This document shows positions 28,218 to 36,621 of a DNA stretch of 50,000 nucleotides, piece by piece. The position numbers and the translations under genes are program-made. The notes under the pieces are model-generated. The model searched no databases. It was given only the letters and a program-made list of their open reading frames with translations, and was not told the origin of the DNA. The stretch comes from Symbiodinium natans (Eukaryota; Sar; Dinophyceae; Suessiales; Symbiodiniaceae): the NCBI GenBank assembly GCA_905221605.1, contig CAJNDS010000048.1, forward strand, positions 67,501 through 117,500, given 5' to 3'. Each line of letters opens with the position of its first letter. Position 1 is the first letter of the stretch.

Positions 28218-28307
28218 CACCCCCCCCTCCCCACGTCATCCGCCGACGACAGATTCATTCTGGTCGACGGGGTTTCGCGATTGGGGCTATGCGCGGTTGT
28301 GCCAAGA
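28218..28307 (+). CDS. Possible exon before F4 copy 4
   Basis: About 30 open codons (SSADDRFILVDGVSRLGLCA) end in phase 0 at CAAGA|GTAGGCCCC. After the element the frame continues only as telomere-like sequence, so the downstream exon is not identified. Confidence 0.35.
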
Positions 28308-28391
28308 GTAGGCCCCTATTTCACTTTCTTTAGGGTCCAGGTTCCCTTCTTGAGCCTTTGAAACCAAAAAGGGCACCCTTTTGATTCCTAG
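28308..28391 (+). mobile_element. Introner-like element, family F4, copy 4
   Basis: 84 bp, starting GTAGGCCCCTATTTC and ending TTGATTCCTAG. The ends match copies 1 and 2 (GTAGGCCC...TCCTAG), while the interior is mostly diverged. Confidence 0.45.
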
Positions 28392-28722
28392 GTAGCCCTA
28401 AAAAGCCCTAAATGATCCTGAACCCCAACAGTAGCCCTAAATACCCTTAAATCGCCCTAAATATCCCTAAGACCCGCTCAGTAGCCCTAAGTACCCTAAA
28501 TAACCCTAAAATTCGCAAATAGCCCGCTTGCTTTCGGGCTTTGATGGCTCCATCCGAGCAGTCTGAGCCCTGGAAATCCAAACCGCCAAATCCCCGCAAT
28601 TTAGGGTTTAGGGTTTAGGTTTTAGGGCAGTTTAGGGTTTAGGGTTTAGGGTTTAGGGTTTAGGGTTTAGGGTTTAGGGTTTAGGGTTTAGGGTTTAGGG
28701 TTTAGGGTTTAGGGTTTAGGGC
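28392..28722. repeat. Degenerate and perfect telomere-like sequence
   Basis: 28392-28520 is made of decayed CCCTAAA-like units (AGCCCTAAA, TACCCTAAA, ATCCCTAAG). 28595-28722 is a nearly perfect GGGTTTA array of about 17 units in the opposite orientation. Confidence 0.85.
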
Positions 28723-28723
28723 G

Positions 28724-28822
28724 AAGCCGCAAACACCCCAAATTCCTCTGAATGGCAGGATAGGTGAGAAAATGCAGTTCAAGGACGCCGACGGCAAAGA
28801 GGCGGCACCAAGGGCTTCTTTC
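28724..28822 (+). CDS. Possible exon, function unknown
   Basis: About 33 open codons between the telomere-like array and an F2 element, with an ATG at 28772. The composition is protein-like (GRIGEKMQFKDADGKEAAPR). No family is recognised. Confidence 0.4.
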
Positions 28823-28830
28823 AGGGCCGG

Positions 28831-28926
28831 ATATGGGGTTTCCGAAAATAGAGGTGCCGTTTTTGGGGTCCCTGCAAGAGGCTTTTCTATTTGGGGCATA
28901 AAAGGGGCTATTTTGGGAAATGCCCC
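28831..28926. mobile_element. Inverted-repeat element, family F2, copy 3
   Basis: ATATGGGGTTTCCGAAAATAG at the left and CTATTTTGGGAAATGCCCC at the right are inverted copies. TTTTGGGGTCCCTG inside matches other copies. Confidence 0.65.
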
Positions 28927-29012
28927 AAACCCCTTAGCAGATAGACCCTTAATTCATAGCAAGGACTACCCTATACACTGCACCCCCCTGGTTCTGAGTA
29001 GGGAGTGGGGCA

Positions 29013-29070
29013 ATCAGGTACCCTATAAAACCCCTTGAAGGTATATAGGGGGATATAGGGTACGTCATTC
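29013..29070. mobile_element. Hairpin element F7
   Basis: GGTACCCTATAAAACCCC and GGGGGATATAGGGTAC form an inverted repeat around GTATATA. Single copy in this window. Its general design (GGTACC, TATA, CCCC) resembles the other short elements. Confidence 0.45.
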
Positions 29071-29423
29071 CCTCGTTCCCGACGCGAAGAACCAGCAAGT
29101 ACAGTTACATAGTATGGAAGTAGGGCAAACGCCGAAGTCGCGTTTTCAATCTACGGGTTGGGGTTTAGGGCTTAAGGCTTAGGTTTTATAGGGTTTAGGA
29201 TTTCGGGTTGAGTCTTACGCCTCGCGCGACGGATGTGCCCGAATCCATGCATGCACACTCAATCAGCACACCCATGGGAGCAGTCATGCGCCGTACATCT
29301 GCCGAGCATGCTAAGCCAACTTTTCATCGCAGAGTAGAACGTCTGTAGCACTCACTGCTGTTCCATGAGAAGAGAAGGGGTGTGGCATGCAAGTCACACA
29401 CATGTTAATCGCACGCACGCGCG

Positions 29424-29535
29424 CGCACACACACAAACACATCACACACATCACACACATCACACACATCACACACATCACACACATCACACACATCGCA
29501 CACATCACACACATCACACACATCACACACATCAC
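29424..29535. repeat. 9-bp satellite (ATCACACAC)n
   Basis: Twelve or more units of ATCACACAC with one ATCGCACAC variant, giving His/Thr/Ile repeats in frame. These are not a gene. Confidence 0.93.
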
Positions 29536-29926
29536 ACAACACACACACACAAACACAAACACAATTGCAAAAAACATGAGCGCAAGCACGAACAGAAGCA
29601 CATGCACACAAGCAAGCAAAGAAATTAAGCAAACAAACAAACTAGCAAGCAAAACAACAATTAAACAAACGCAAGCCCAGACGAACAAGCACAACAAACA
29701 CAAACCCAAACACAAACACACAAACGGACAAACACACAAACACACAAACACACAAACACACAAACACACAAACACACAAACACACAAGCAAACAAACAAA
29801 CAAACAACCAAGCAAGCAAGCAAGCAAACAAACAAACAAGCAAACAAACACCAAACAAACAAACAAACAAACAAACAAACAAACAATCAAACAAACAAAC
29901 AAACAACCAAGCAAACAAGCAAGAAA

Positions 29927-29958
<32 letters not shown>

Positions 29959-29965
29959 ACACACG
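29536..29965. repeat. (AAAC)n microsatellite with AAGC variants
   Basis: Long run of AAAC, CACA and AAGC units, the reverse complement type of the (GTTT)n tract at 2250. Open frames over it are artefacts. Confidence 0.93.
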
Positions 29966-31509
29966 GAAGCCACTACCGACACGCTAGCCCGAGGATTCAT
30001 CATGCTTCTGCAGCTGCTGCGCAACAGCTGCCGTAAACAAACCCGAAGCCGAAACCCTAAAGCCCCAACTGACCCCCCTAAACCGTATCCCCTAGCCCCC
30101 TTAACCCTATGAACCTATCCGTGGGGCTCCTATGCAACCTGCCAGACGACCGTCAAGTTCCTGAAGATGAACTGCGTGGATTTCCAGGGGAAGTGCCAGG
30201 AGGCAGGCTTGGGAGGTTTCATACTTCAAAACTGCTCCGTACCGTAGCTTTCGGGCCCGCATTGTTTTTTTATCGGTTTTGCTAGGGCGGAGCCATGGTG
30301 AGGGGGCTGTCAGATCTGCATCCAAAGTTGAGCTCGGGTTTGAAGGAATGTTCTTGGTCGACCGCTCCTCTGACCTAAGCCCGAGATTCTCGCCCGAAAC
30401 CTCGGCAGGAGCGAATTCAGGCCTTTCCGACCATTCGCCTCTACAAACGAGATGCGTCGCTCGTCAGCCTGGGGGGGGCAAGGGACCATGAACAGGGTTT
30501 TCCGTGTGTGTATAGGTAGCAGTCAGGGAACCCGGTGTGCATTTGAAGGGTAGGACATATTGTAGCTTCGTCCTTGGAGGTTCTCAATTATGTGAAGGCT
30601 CCTGTACTTTACGGCTAAATGGGGTCATCGCCATCGCTTTGCCTGACGCAGAGGAAGCCGACGGCCGCACCTGCAGAACAGATAGAGCTTAAGGGTTAAA
30701 TTTTAACGCAAAGGTCGGCACGACAGGCTTCATGGTTTTTAGTTGAAGGGAAGAAAGTTCGGCAGAAAGTTGGGGGAGGCCGGGGAAGGGGTTTTTGTGG
30801 GGGGAGAGGGGGGGGCGGGGGAAGTGCAGGGCAGGGCGGGGTGCAGAGGGGGAGGGGGCCAGACAATGCCTGGAGCGGGTCATTGGAGGTGAATAACTGA
30901 GTAGGCCGTGGCCCTGCGACGCGAAGCTTGAAACCCTAAGCCCAAGCCCTGAACCCTGAACCCTAAGCCCTAAACCCTAAACCCTCAACCCTAAACCCTT
31001 AGCCCTAAACCCTAAACCCTAAACCCTAAATCCTTTAGCAGGGACCTGAGAAGCTTGGGATGGCCACTTCCTGGTGTTTGAGGCTCTAGAAACCCCGCCG
31101 AGGACTTTCGAGCAGTTTCAGAACAAGAGAAGCGAACCTTGACGAGCATTGCTCTGCTTTCTGGGGTTTGGGGCTTCGGGGTATTGAGGGTGATGGGTAT
31201 TTAGGGTGGTCAGGGCTTCGCGGCTTGGGTTTCATGACCTGGGGCGTAACGAAGCGTGATGCTAGTTCCTTGTCGTGTCAGAGGCGCGAGTTATAGTTGC
31301 GGAGGTTTGGGCTAGATATGGCTCGACTGGCAGGCTGCCTCAAACACTACAAACCAAAGCTTCTAATTGTAAACGCTTGCGCACGCCGCCTCGGCAGCCG
31401 CGCCACCCCAGAACAAAAAAGGAAGAACAGGAAAGGAGGTAAGAGGGTGTCTGCAAAAAAGGGGAGGAAGGGTCCAGGTTAAAGGGTCAAGGGCGGTCAA
31501 GGGTGTTTG
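29966..31509. other. Stretch with one telomere-like block, no firm gene
   Basis: A CCCTAAA/CCCTGAA block at 30928-31035 and a G-rich run at 30775-30860. Two overlapping + frames are open near 30110-30230, and neither is clearly coding. The + frame at 31297-31482 is basic but not convincing. Confidence 0.45.
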
Positions 31510-31625
31510 AGGTCCAGGCGAAGTGGGGTTGGGGGGGGGTAGGGGGGGTGGTGGGGGGGTTGGGGGGGGGGTGGTCCAAGCGATGGGGGGGGGGCGACAG
31601 AGTGGGGGCATGGGGGGATGGGTTT
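31510..31625. repeat. G-rich low-complexity tract
   Basis: Runs of G8-G10 separated by T or TGG. Gly- and Pro-rich frames are artefacts. It could form G-quadruplexes. Confidence 0.8.
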
Positions 31626-31859
31626 GGGGGAAGGAGGCCCGATCCGGGTCTGCTTGTGCCAGACGCGTCTCGGCAGGAAGCCGAGGCGAACACTACCCGA
31701 CAGTTTGCCAAGGTTTGAGGACAGGGACTGGTTAATTAGGGCCTAAGGTCTTCTTGGGTCCTAAGTTAAACTCCCCATTGGGACGCAAACTCCTATACAG
31801 ACCCAAAAGCCCTAAACCCTTTCAGCTCCATGACGTGAGCCCTAAATGAGGGTCTACGA

Positions 31860-31977
31860 TGAGGGACCCCGACTAGAACCCCCAAATAACAGGCTCCCCA
31901 TCGAATAAGGACCCCAAAGAGGTACCCCTAATATCGCAAACCCTAAACCCTAAACCCTAAACCTTAAACCTTAAATT
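31860..31977. mobile_element. F2 element fused to a telomere-like array
   Basis: On the - strand the copy reads GCGATATTAGGGGTACC, TTTGGGGTCCTTATT, TATTTGGGGGTTCT, collinear with other F2 copies. Its terminus GGGGTTTCCGAAA is replaced by (TTTAGGG)n running to GGGTTTGCGATA (array 31936-31977). Confidence 0.6.
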
Positions 31978-31984
31978 TGCAACC

Positions 31985-32089
31985 ATGGAGCACAGGGCAG
32001 CCTTTCGGCGGAGCTATCGGATAGATGCGCCCAAGGTCGAGAACATCATCGAGTTCCTGACGAACACAATCAGGCCGCCTTCTTCTTGA
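31985..32089 (+). CDS. Possible exon, function unknown
   Basis: An ATG starts 34 codons ending in TGA, and the first 28 are charged and protein-like (MEHRAAFRRSYRIDAPKVEN). A GC-type donor (ATCAG|GCCGCC), a form used by dinoflagellates, would end the exon at 32072. No family is recognised. Confidence 0.4.
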   Translation: MEHRAAFRRSYRIDAPKVENIIEFLTNTIRPPSS

Positions 32090-32177
32090 CATTTCTTTTG
32101 AATGACTCACCAAAGCATTCGGAGAGGGCAACTCCCAGGCCACGCAGCTCGAAGCCCCTCGTGCAGTTTTGAGTTCA

Positions 32178-32220
32178 GCGTTTAGGGTTTAGGGTTTAGG
32201 GTTTATAGGGTTTAGGGTAA
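32178..32220. repeat. TTTAGGG telomere-like block
   Basis: About six units with one GGGTTTATA interruption. Confidence 0.8.
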
Positions 32221-32335
32221 CAAACCTTATCTTGATGACCGCTGGGAAATTCCAACGCCGCCCGGTGTGCCATCTTCAAGGCAAAGTGTTTTTGGTTCCT
32301 CTTTCAGGTTGGGCTGCTCAGCCTGGAACCTGCAA

Positions 32336-32463
32336 CATATGGGATGGGCATTTCCCCAAAATAGGGGTGCCACTGACATACCCGACACCGTTTAATCTTG
32401 ATCTTATATATAGAACTCCCCCCCACCCCCATAAAGGGCCCGCCAGCCCATTTTTGGAAATTA
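32336..32463. mobile_element. Diverged F2-like inverted-repeat element
   Basis: ATTTCCCCAAAATAGGGGTGCC on the left and GCCAGCCCATTTTTGGAAAT on the right form imperfect inverted ends. TTATATATAGAACTCCCCCCC lies inside, again placing a C run after TTATATA. Confidence 0.5.
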
Positions 32464-33691
32464 AGAATCGGCCACAGTTGCCTGGAATGCTCAACCGTTC
32501 GCACGATCAACCCTTAACCCTCCAAACTGGCGATCTTGTGCAGGAATAGCCACCTCATGATTGCGCAGCACCATGCCATGTTCGAGCAGGGCTGCCAGGT
32601 CCGGTGTTCTCGTGTTCTCGTGGCCCTTTGTGAATGTATCAAGTTTGTACGTTTTCTTTTTGGCCAAGAACTAAGCCCTCGTTGAGTGGTGCAAGATGCG
32701 AGGTTTTGCGGTGTTTTGAGTTCCGCCAGGTTTCCCCCCCTGCCAACTTCGGCCTATTCCTGGAGCGTGTTGCGGTTGTGGGAGTAGGGTTATATGTACA
32801 GTTACCATATTAGGACTATCCACGAGCCTCCTAGTAGGCTAAATCACGGCATGTGATAGGCCTTTGCCCAGCTCCACCAGCTCGTTGATGGTCTAACGCG
32901 CAGCAAGCCAACATGTCTTGGTGGCCCAGCGGTACCAGTTTGCCTTTTTCTTTGCTCAAGGTTCCCTTATAAAGCAGCCAACTCCCAGAAGGGTACCCTT
33001 AGTACAATATGGTTACTGGGCTACCAAGATCTTGATGTGCAATCTTGAGATTCTTACAAGCCCATAAGCCATGTGAGCCCTGCTCAGCCCTGGTAAGCCT
33101 GAAAAAAAAAGCCTTGGCAGGTCCAGGGCAAGCTCTACGTGGCCCGAGTGCCGGGCCACTTCAGCCTACAGGAGGGAAAGCAAGGGATTAGGGTTTAGGG
33201 TTTAGGGTTCAGGGTTTCGGGCTTAGAGCTTGCTACCGGCGGGAGCCTTGCAATGAGCCCTGCATAAAGCACGGTCGCCGGGCAGCCATCTCTATCTTTT
33301 GAAGACAGGAGTTCTTTAAGAAGGTTGAGGACTGCAGGGCCCGATTCAGAAGAAGTCGAGTTTCAGGTCTCATGGCGCAGCTAGTTCGAGAACACCAAAA
33401 TAGAACTGTTATGCCAGCACACCCCCCCCCCCTCCCAAACCCCTGATTGTTCATAGGTATCGTTTTTAGGGATGTGCGGCAAGGGGGATAACAGTGGCAC
33501 ATGTTTGAGCTCCTGCAGCTGCATTTCTCCCCTGAAATGTCAGATCTTTGCCTAGACCCTGCAATGCGTCCGCGTTTGCCAAGTTGTTTGTTCTTCTCAT
33601 GCGCAGGCAGAAGCCCATGGTGACGTGAACGTGAACCCAGCGCTCACGAATGCCCGGGACCTAAAGTGACGAGCCGAGCCGGCAAATACAA
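32464..33691. other. Stretch without a recognisable gene
   Basis: Holds the F8 copy at 32931-33014 and a TTTAGGG block at 33186-33222. No other feature is recognised. Confidence 0.45.
32931..33014 (+). mobile_element. Short repeated element F8, copy 2
   Basis: Begins GTACCAGTTTGCC after CCCAGCG and ends AATATGGTTACTGGGCTACCAAG. The end matches 18258-18314 nearly base for base. GT...AG ends again suggest an intron-like element. Confidence 0.45.
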
Positions 33692-33796
33692 CTTGGGATG
33701 TTCCCCCCTTGTACTAACAGTCCTTAAATAGGGAATTAAAGTAGCCCCGATGATAATCCCTGTTAAGGACTGTTAGTAGAACGGGAACATCCCCAA
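33692..33796. mobile_element. Inverted-repeat element, family F1, best copy
   Basis: 105 bp. The left arm (33692-33727) starts CTTGGGATGTTCCCCCC and ends ACTAACAGTCCTTAA. The right arm (33763-33796) is its inverted copy with few differences. The interior is about 35 bp and non-coding. Confidence 0.82.
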
Positions 33797-34173
33797 CCCA
33801 GAACCTTCTTCGGAGTTGTCCAATTCCTACAGAGTCGCTGAAGGTTAGCCTTGACTCGGGCAAGCATCGGCCGCGAATTTAGCTTCCAGGATTGAGGGGT
33901 TCGGCAATAGCAGCTAGCAATCGCGGATCTGGCGCCTGCTTTTTTCCGCCGTAAGGCTTACTACCTCAAACCCTTGAGCCAGAATCTCCTGAACTCAAAA
34001 TAGCCCACGTGCTAAACTCGAAAGGGGGGGGGGGCGGAGTCTTTTTGTCGCAGGCTGCATGTTTCGGCTTGGGTTTGGCGGATTCGTACTTCTCCTTGCG
34101 CCTTGTACGTCTTCCCTTCGATGCTCGAAACACTGGCACAGGGACACGGTGTTTGGACGTGTGTTGAAGCAGT

Positions 34174-34553
34174 TTGACGTGTTTACTCCGAAAGTTGGCT
34201 CTAAGCATTGAGCATGCAGACAAGGAAATGAACCTCAGAAGCTTTGAGTTTCACCACCTCAAGAGCATGAAGTGGCGCCGAAGTAATGGCCCAGACTCCC
34301 AGACATGTGTTGCGACCGAGCATCTGGATTTGCGTGCACCGGAATCCCCCACCCAAACGCCCGCGAGTGAACCTCGTATGCTCTCAAGCCTGCGATTTGC
34401 CAAGAATCTACAAAGCATATGCCGAAACCCGAGGGAAGCATCTTTGCCAGCAACCCTTTGGTGCATCTTCGCGCACGCGCTACTACGTTTTAAGGATGGT
34501 CTCCGCTGCGAACTCCAGAACCCTACAAGCCCCGACTGCCAACCTCGTGCCTT
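34174..34553 (+). CDS. Weak coding candidate, function unknown
   Basis: An open + frame of over 120 codons runs up to, and into, the F3 element at 34554. Composition is ordinary but no family is recognised. A - strand frame covers 34251-34598 as well, so strand is unresolved. Confidence 0.25.
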
Positions 34554-34692
34554 CCTGGGACCCTCTTTACCTACAGTTTTAAGGGTTATACCTGCCAAAC
34601 AGGGGTACTTACTACACCCTAAACCCTAAACCCTAAGCCCTAAGCCCTAAACCCTAACCCCTAAACCGTAGGTACACAGTCAGGGTCCCAGG
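34554..34692. mobile_element. Inverted-repeat element F3 with internal telomere-like array
   Basis: Ends CCTGGGACCC and GGGTCCCAGG, with arms extending through TTTACCTACAGTTTTAAGGG and AACCGTAGGTACACAG. It is collinear with the inverse of 35855-35947 except that about 55 bp of CCCTAAA units (34613-34668) sit where that copy reads CTTACTGCTAAACCGTAGG. The array is therefore inside the element. Confidence 0.75.
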
Positions 34693-34989
34693 TTGAATCC
34701 ACCGAGGTCTCCCACTCAATCCGGCATCTTTCCTTCGGCATGCAGGACTGGGTTAAGAGTCCGGGGTTTAGGATTCAGGTTTTAGGGTTTAAGGGCCACA
34801 TCCTTGGGTACCACCTGAACCCCTAAATTGGAGTCATGTGCCCTTTTTCTGCGAGAATTTTAGGGCTCGTTGGGCACCCCAGAAAGCAAACATCTGCCAA
34901 GGCAAATGAGTTGCGCAGATCACGTTCCTTGCTCGGAGCTGTCGGTGTCACAAAAAACACCAAAGCTGCAGCCAAGCCCTTCGAGTGCT
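34693..34989. other. Stretch without a recognisable gene
   Basis: A short degenerate TTTAGGG run lies near 34762-34792. Nothing else is recognised. Confidence 0.4.
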
Positions 34990-34995
34990 AGCCCT

Positions 34996-35066
34996 CATTC
35001 CCCCTTTTTTGGAGTTCACCAGTACCCCCTATTATAATCCCCATGAAAGACTGTTGGTATAAGGGG
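34996..35066. mobile_element. F1 half-element running into a telomere-like array
   Basis: TATTATAATCCCCATGAAAG followed by GACTGTTGGTATAAGGGGAAC matches the F1 half at 44385-44446. There the end reads GGGGGAGCATCCC. Here it reads GGGGAACCCTAAACCC and continues as (CCCTAAA)n to about 35133. Confidence 0.55.
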
Positions 35067-35338
35067 AACCCTAAACCCTAAACCCCAAACCCTAAACCCT
35101 AAACCCTAAACCCTAAACCCTAAACCCAAGCTAAAGACCCCAAAAAGGCCCAAGCTAGTGCCCTACAGCATGAGGATGCCAAGAATTGGGCGGAGAGGCT
35201 GGGGCTCAGTCTTTGCATCGACCGAGACTCGGGTTTGGGTTCAGGGTTTAGGGTTTAGGGTTTAGGGTTCAGGGTTTAAAGTTTAGGGTTTAGGGTTTAG
35301 GGTTTGGGGTTTAGGGTTTGGGGTTTGGGGGTTTTAGG
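35067..35338. repeat. Two telomere-like arrays in opposite orientation
   Basis: CCCTAAA units at 35067-35133 and GGGTTTA/GGGTTCA units at 35230-35338, separated by about 95 bp of unrecognised sequence. Confidence 0.88.
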
Positions 35339-35638
35339 GGACTACCTTTCTGGTACGAGGGATTGTGCCAGCAATCCCGCGCCAAAACTCTGAGGATCGA
35401 GTCGTTGAGAGGCCTAGCTGTTCTATGAAGCATTGTTGCCGGAGACCACTGAATGACGGAATCCCTGGACACCCGCAGCTGACCCTGATGCCTAACCCGT
35501 CCCTTTAGAGAGAGTCAGATGAAACCCGCGGAAATCTCAAGGTGTCTGTTGACCGTAACTTATACTGATATGTGTATCTGAACATCCCCAGCATACGAGC
35601 CCGGTCCCGCCAACTGCTTGGCACCCCTGCTGTTGACT

Positions 35639-35731
35639 TACCAGGATGGGCTATTAGGCCTTAGAATCCCCATAATGAACCCTATAAAGGGCCTTTTAAG
35701 GGATTATAGGGTATAATAGCCCATCCTGGTA
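35639..35731. mobile_element. Element F5 with perfect 18-bp terminal inverted repeats
   Basis: TACCAGGATGGGCTATTA (35639-35656) and its exact inverse TAATAGCCCATCCTGGTA (35714-35731) enclose 57 bp with a second inner inverted pair (ATCCC...GGGAT, CCCTATA...TATAGGG). TA at both ends could be a TA target duplication. Non-coding, MITE-like. Confidence 0.8.
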
Positions 35732-35854
35732 TGTCTTCGTCAGACGAGTTGCAGTGCTATAGGTTGCGGCAGATGATGTTCGTTCGAGCCCTTTCTGGCC
35801 CCCTGTTTCAGGGGCACTGCACATCCTAATTCCCCAAGTGCCCCACAAACACTG

Positions 35855-35947
35855 CCTGGGACCCTGTTTACCTACGGTTTAGCAGTAAGTACCCCTATTT
35901 TTTTAGCAGGTATAGCTCTTGAAACTGTAGGAAAATTAGGTCCCAGG
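35855..35947. mobile_element. Inverted-repeat element, family F3, copy 3 (inverted)
   Basis: CCTGGGACCCTGTTTACCTA and CCTACAGTTT on the opposite end form arms of about 26 bp with few mismatches. GTAAGTACCCCTATTTTTTT lies inside. This copy lacks telomere-like units and shows the presumed ancestral CTAAACC seed on the - strand. Confidence 0.75.
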
Positions 35948-36055
35948 TTAAGCCCTCAGTCCACTCTCACTTGGAGAGGCAGTCTATCCCGCGGGACATG
36001 CTGCAGCACATCCAACCTTTAGCCGCTCCCCCTGCAGGGTTGAGTCGGAAAATGG

Positions 36056-36152
36056 GAGGGTTTAGGGTTTAGGGTTTAGGGTTTAGGGTTTAGGGTTTAG
36101 GGTTTAGGGTTTAGGGTTTAGGGTTTAGGGTTTAGGGTTTAGGTTTAGGGCT
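36056..36152. repeat. TTTAGGG array
   Basis: About 13 perfect GGGTTTA units. Confidence 0.93.
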
Positions 36153-36261
36153 CTGGGAAATTCATGTGAACTCGGGGGCCACGCAGTTCAACCCTTGGGT
36201 CCCGTTTTTGTTCAGGGGCTGGGTCGGCGTTTTGCACGCCGTCAAAAAGAAAGTTCCCAGA

Positions 36262-36410
36262 ATATGGATGATTACATACATACATACATGTATATGATAT
36301 ACTGATTTGTAAGTACTTTTCAAAATTTCACATACTGTATACATACATACATATATACATATATATATACATAACATACATATTCATACGTATATAGATC
36401 TATGCACACA
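36262..36410. repeat. (ATAC)n microsatellite
   Basis: Several runs of ACAT, ATAT and ACATAC with interruptions. Confidence 0.85.
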
Positions 36411-36548
36411 TATGCTCGTCCACCTGCCAATGATCCACGACAGCGGCTCTGAAGGGAGGCGAGGGCAAGATATCGCTCAAGCCCAAAACCCAGTTCAGAG
36501 TCCCCAAAGCCTAAACCCTAAACCCTAAACCCGAAACCCTGAACCCTT

Positions 36549-36620
36549 CACACGCAACGCGAGGACGACAAGGCCTTCATCGTGGAACGCTTCCATGAAG
36601 CGCCACAACACTACCTAAAG
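36549..36620 (+). CDS. Possible exon after a telomere-like block
   Basis: About 23 open codons of charged composition (TQREDDKAFIVERFHEAPQH) between a CCCTAAA block (36508-36549) and a candidate donor AAAG|GTCGGG at 36620/36621. No family is recognised. Confidence 0.35.
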
Positions 36621-36621
36621 G

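Noticed and set aside
29424-29535. CRISPR-like regular array
   Set aside because: The unit is a 9-bp simple repeat without spacers, in a eukaryotic context.
31363-31735. Gly-rich (+) and Pro-rich (-) proteins
   Set aside because: They come from a G-rich low-complexity tract, and several phases are open at once.
33972-33984. CTTGAGCCAGAAT, near-match to the reverse complement of the spliced leader
   Set aside because: Only 12 of 13 bases match before similarity stops, and no gene is seen on that strand.
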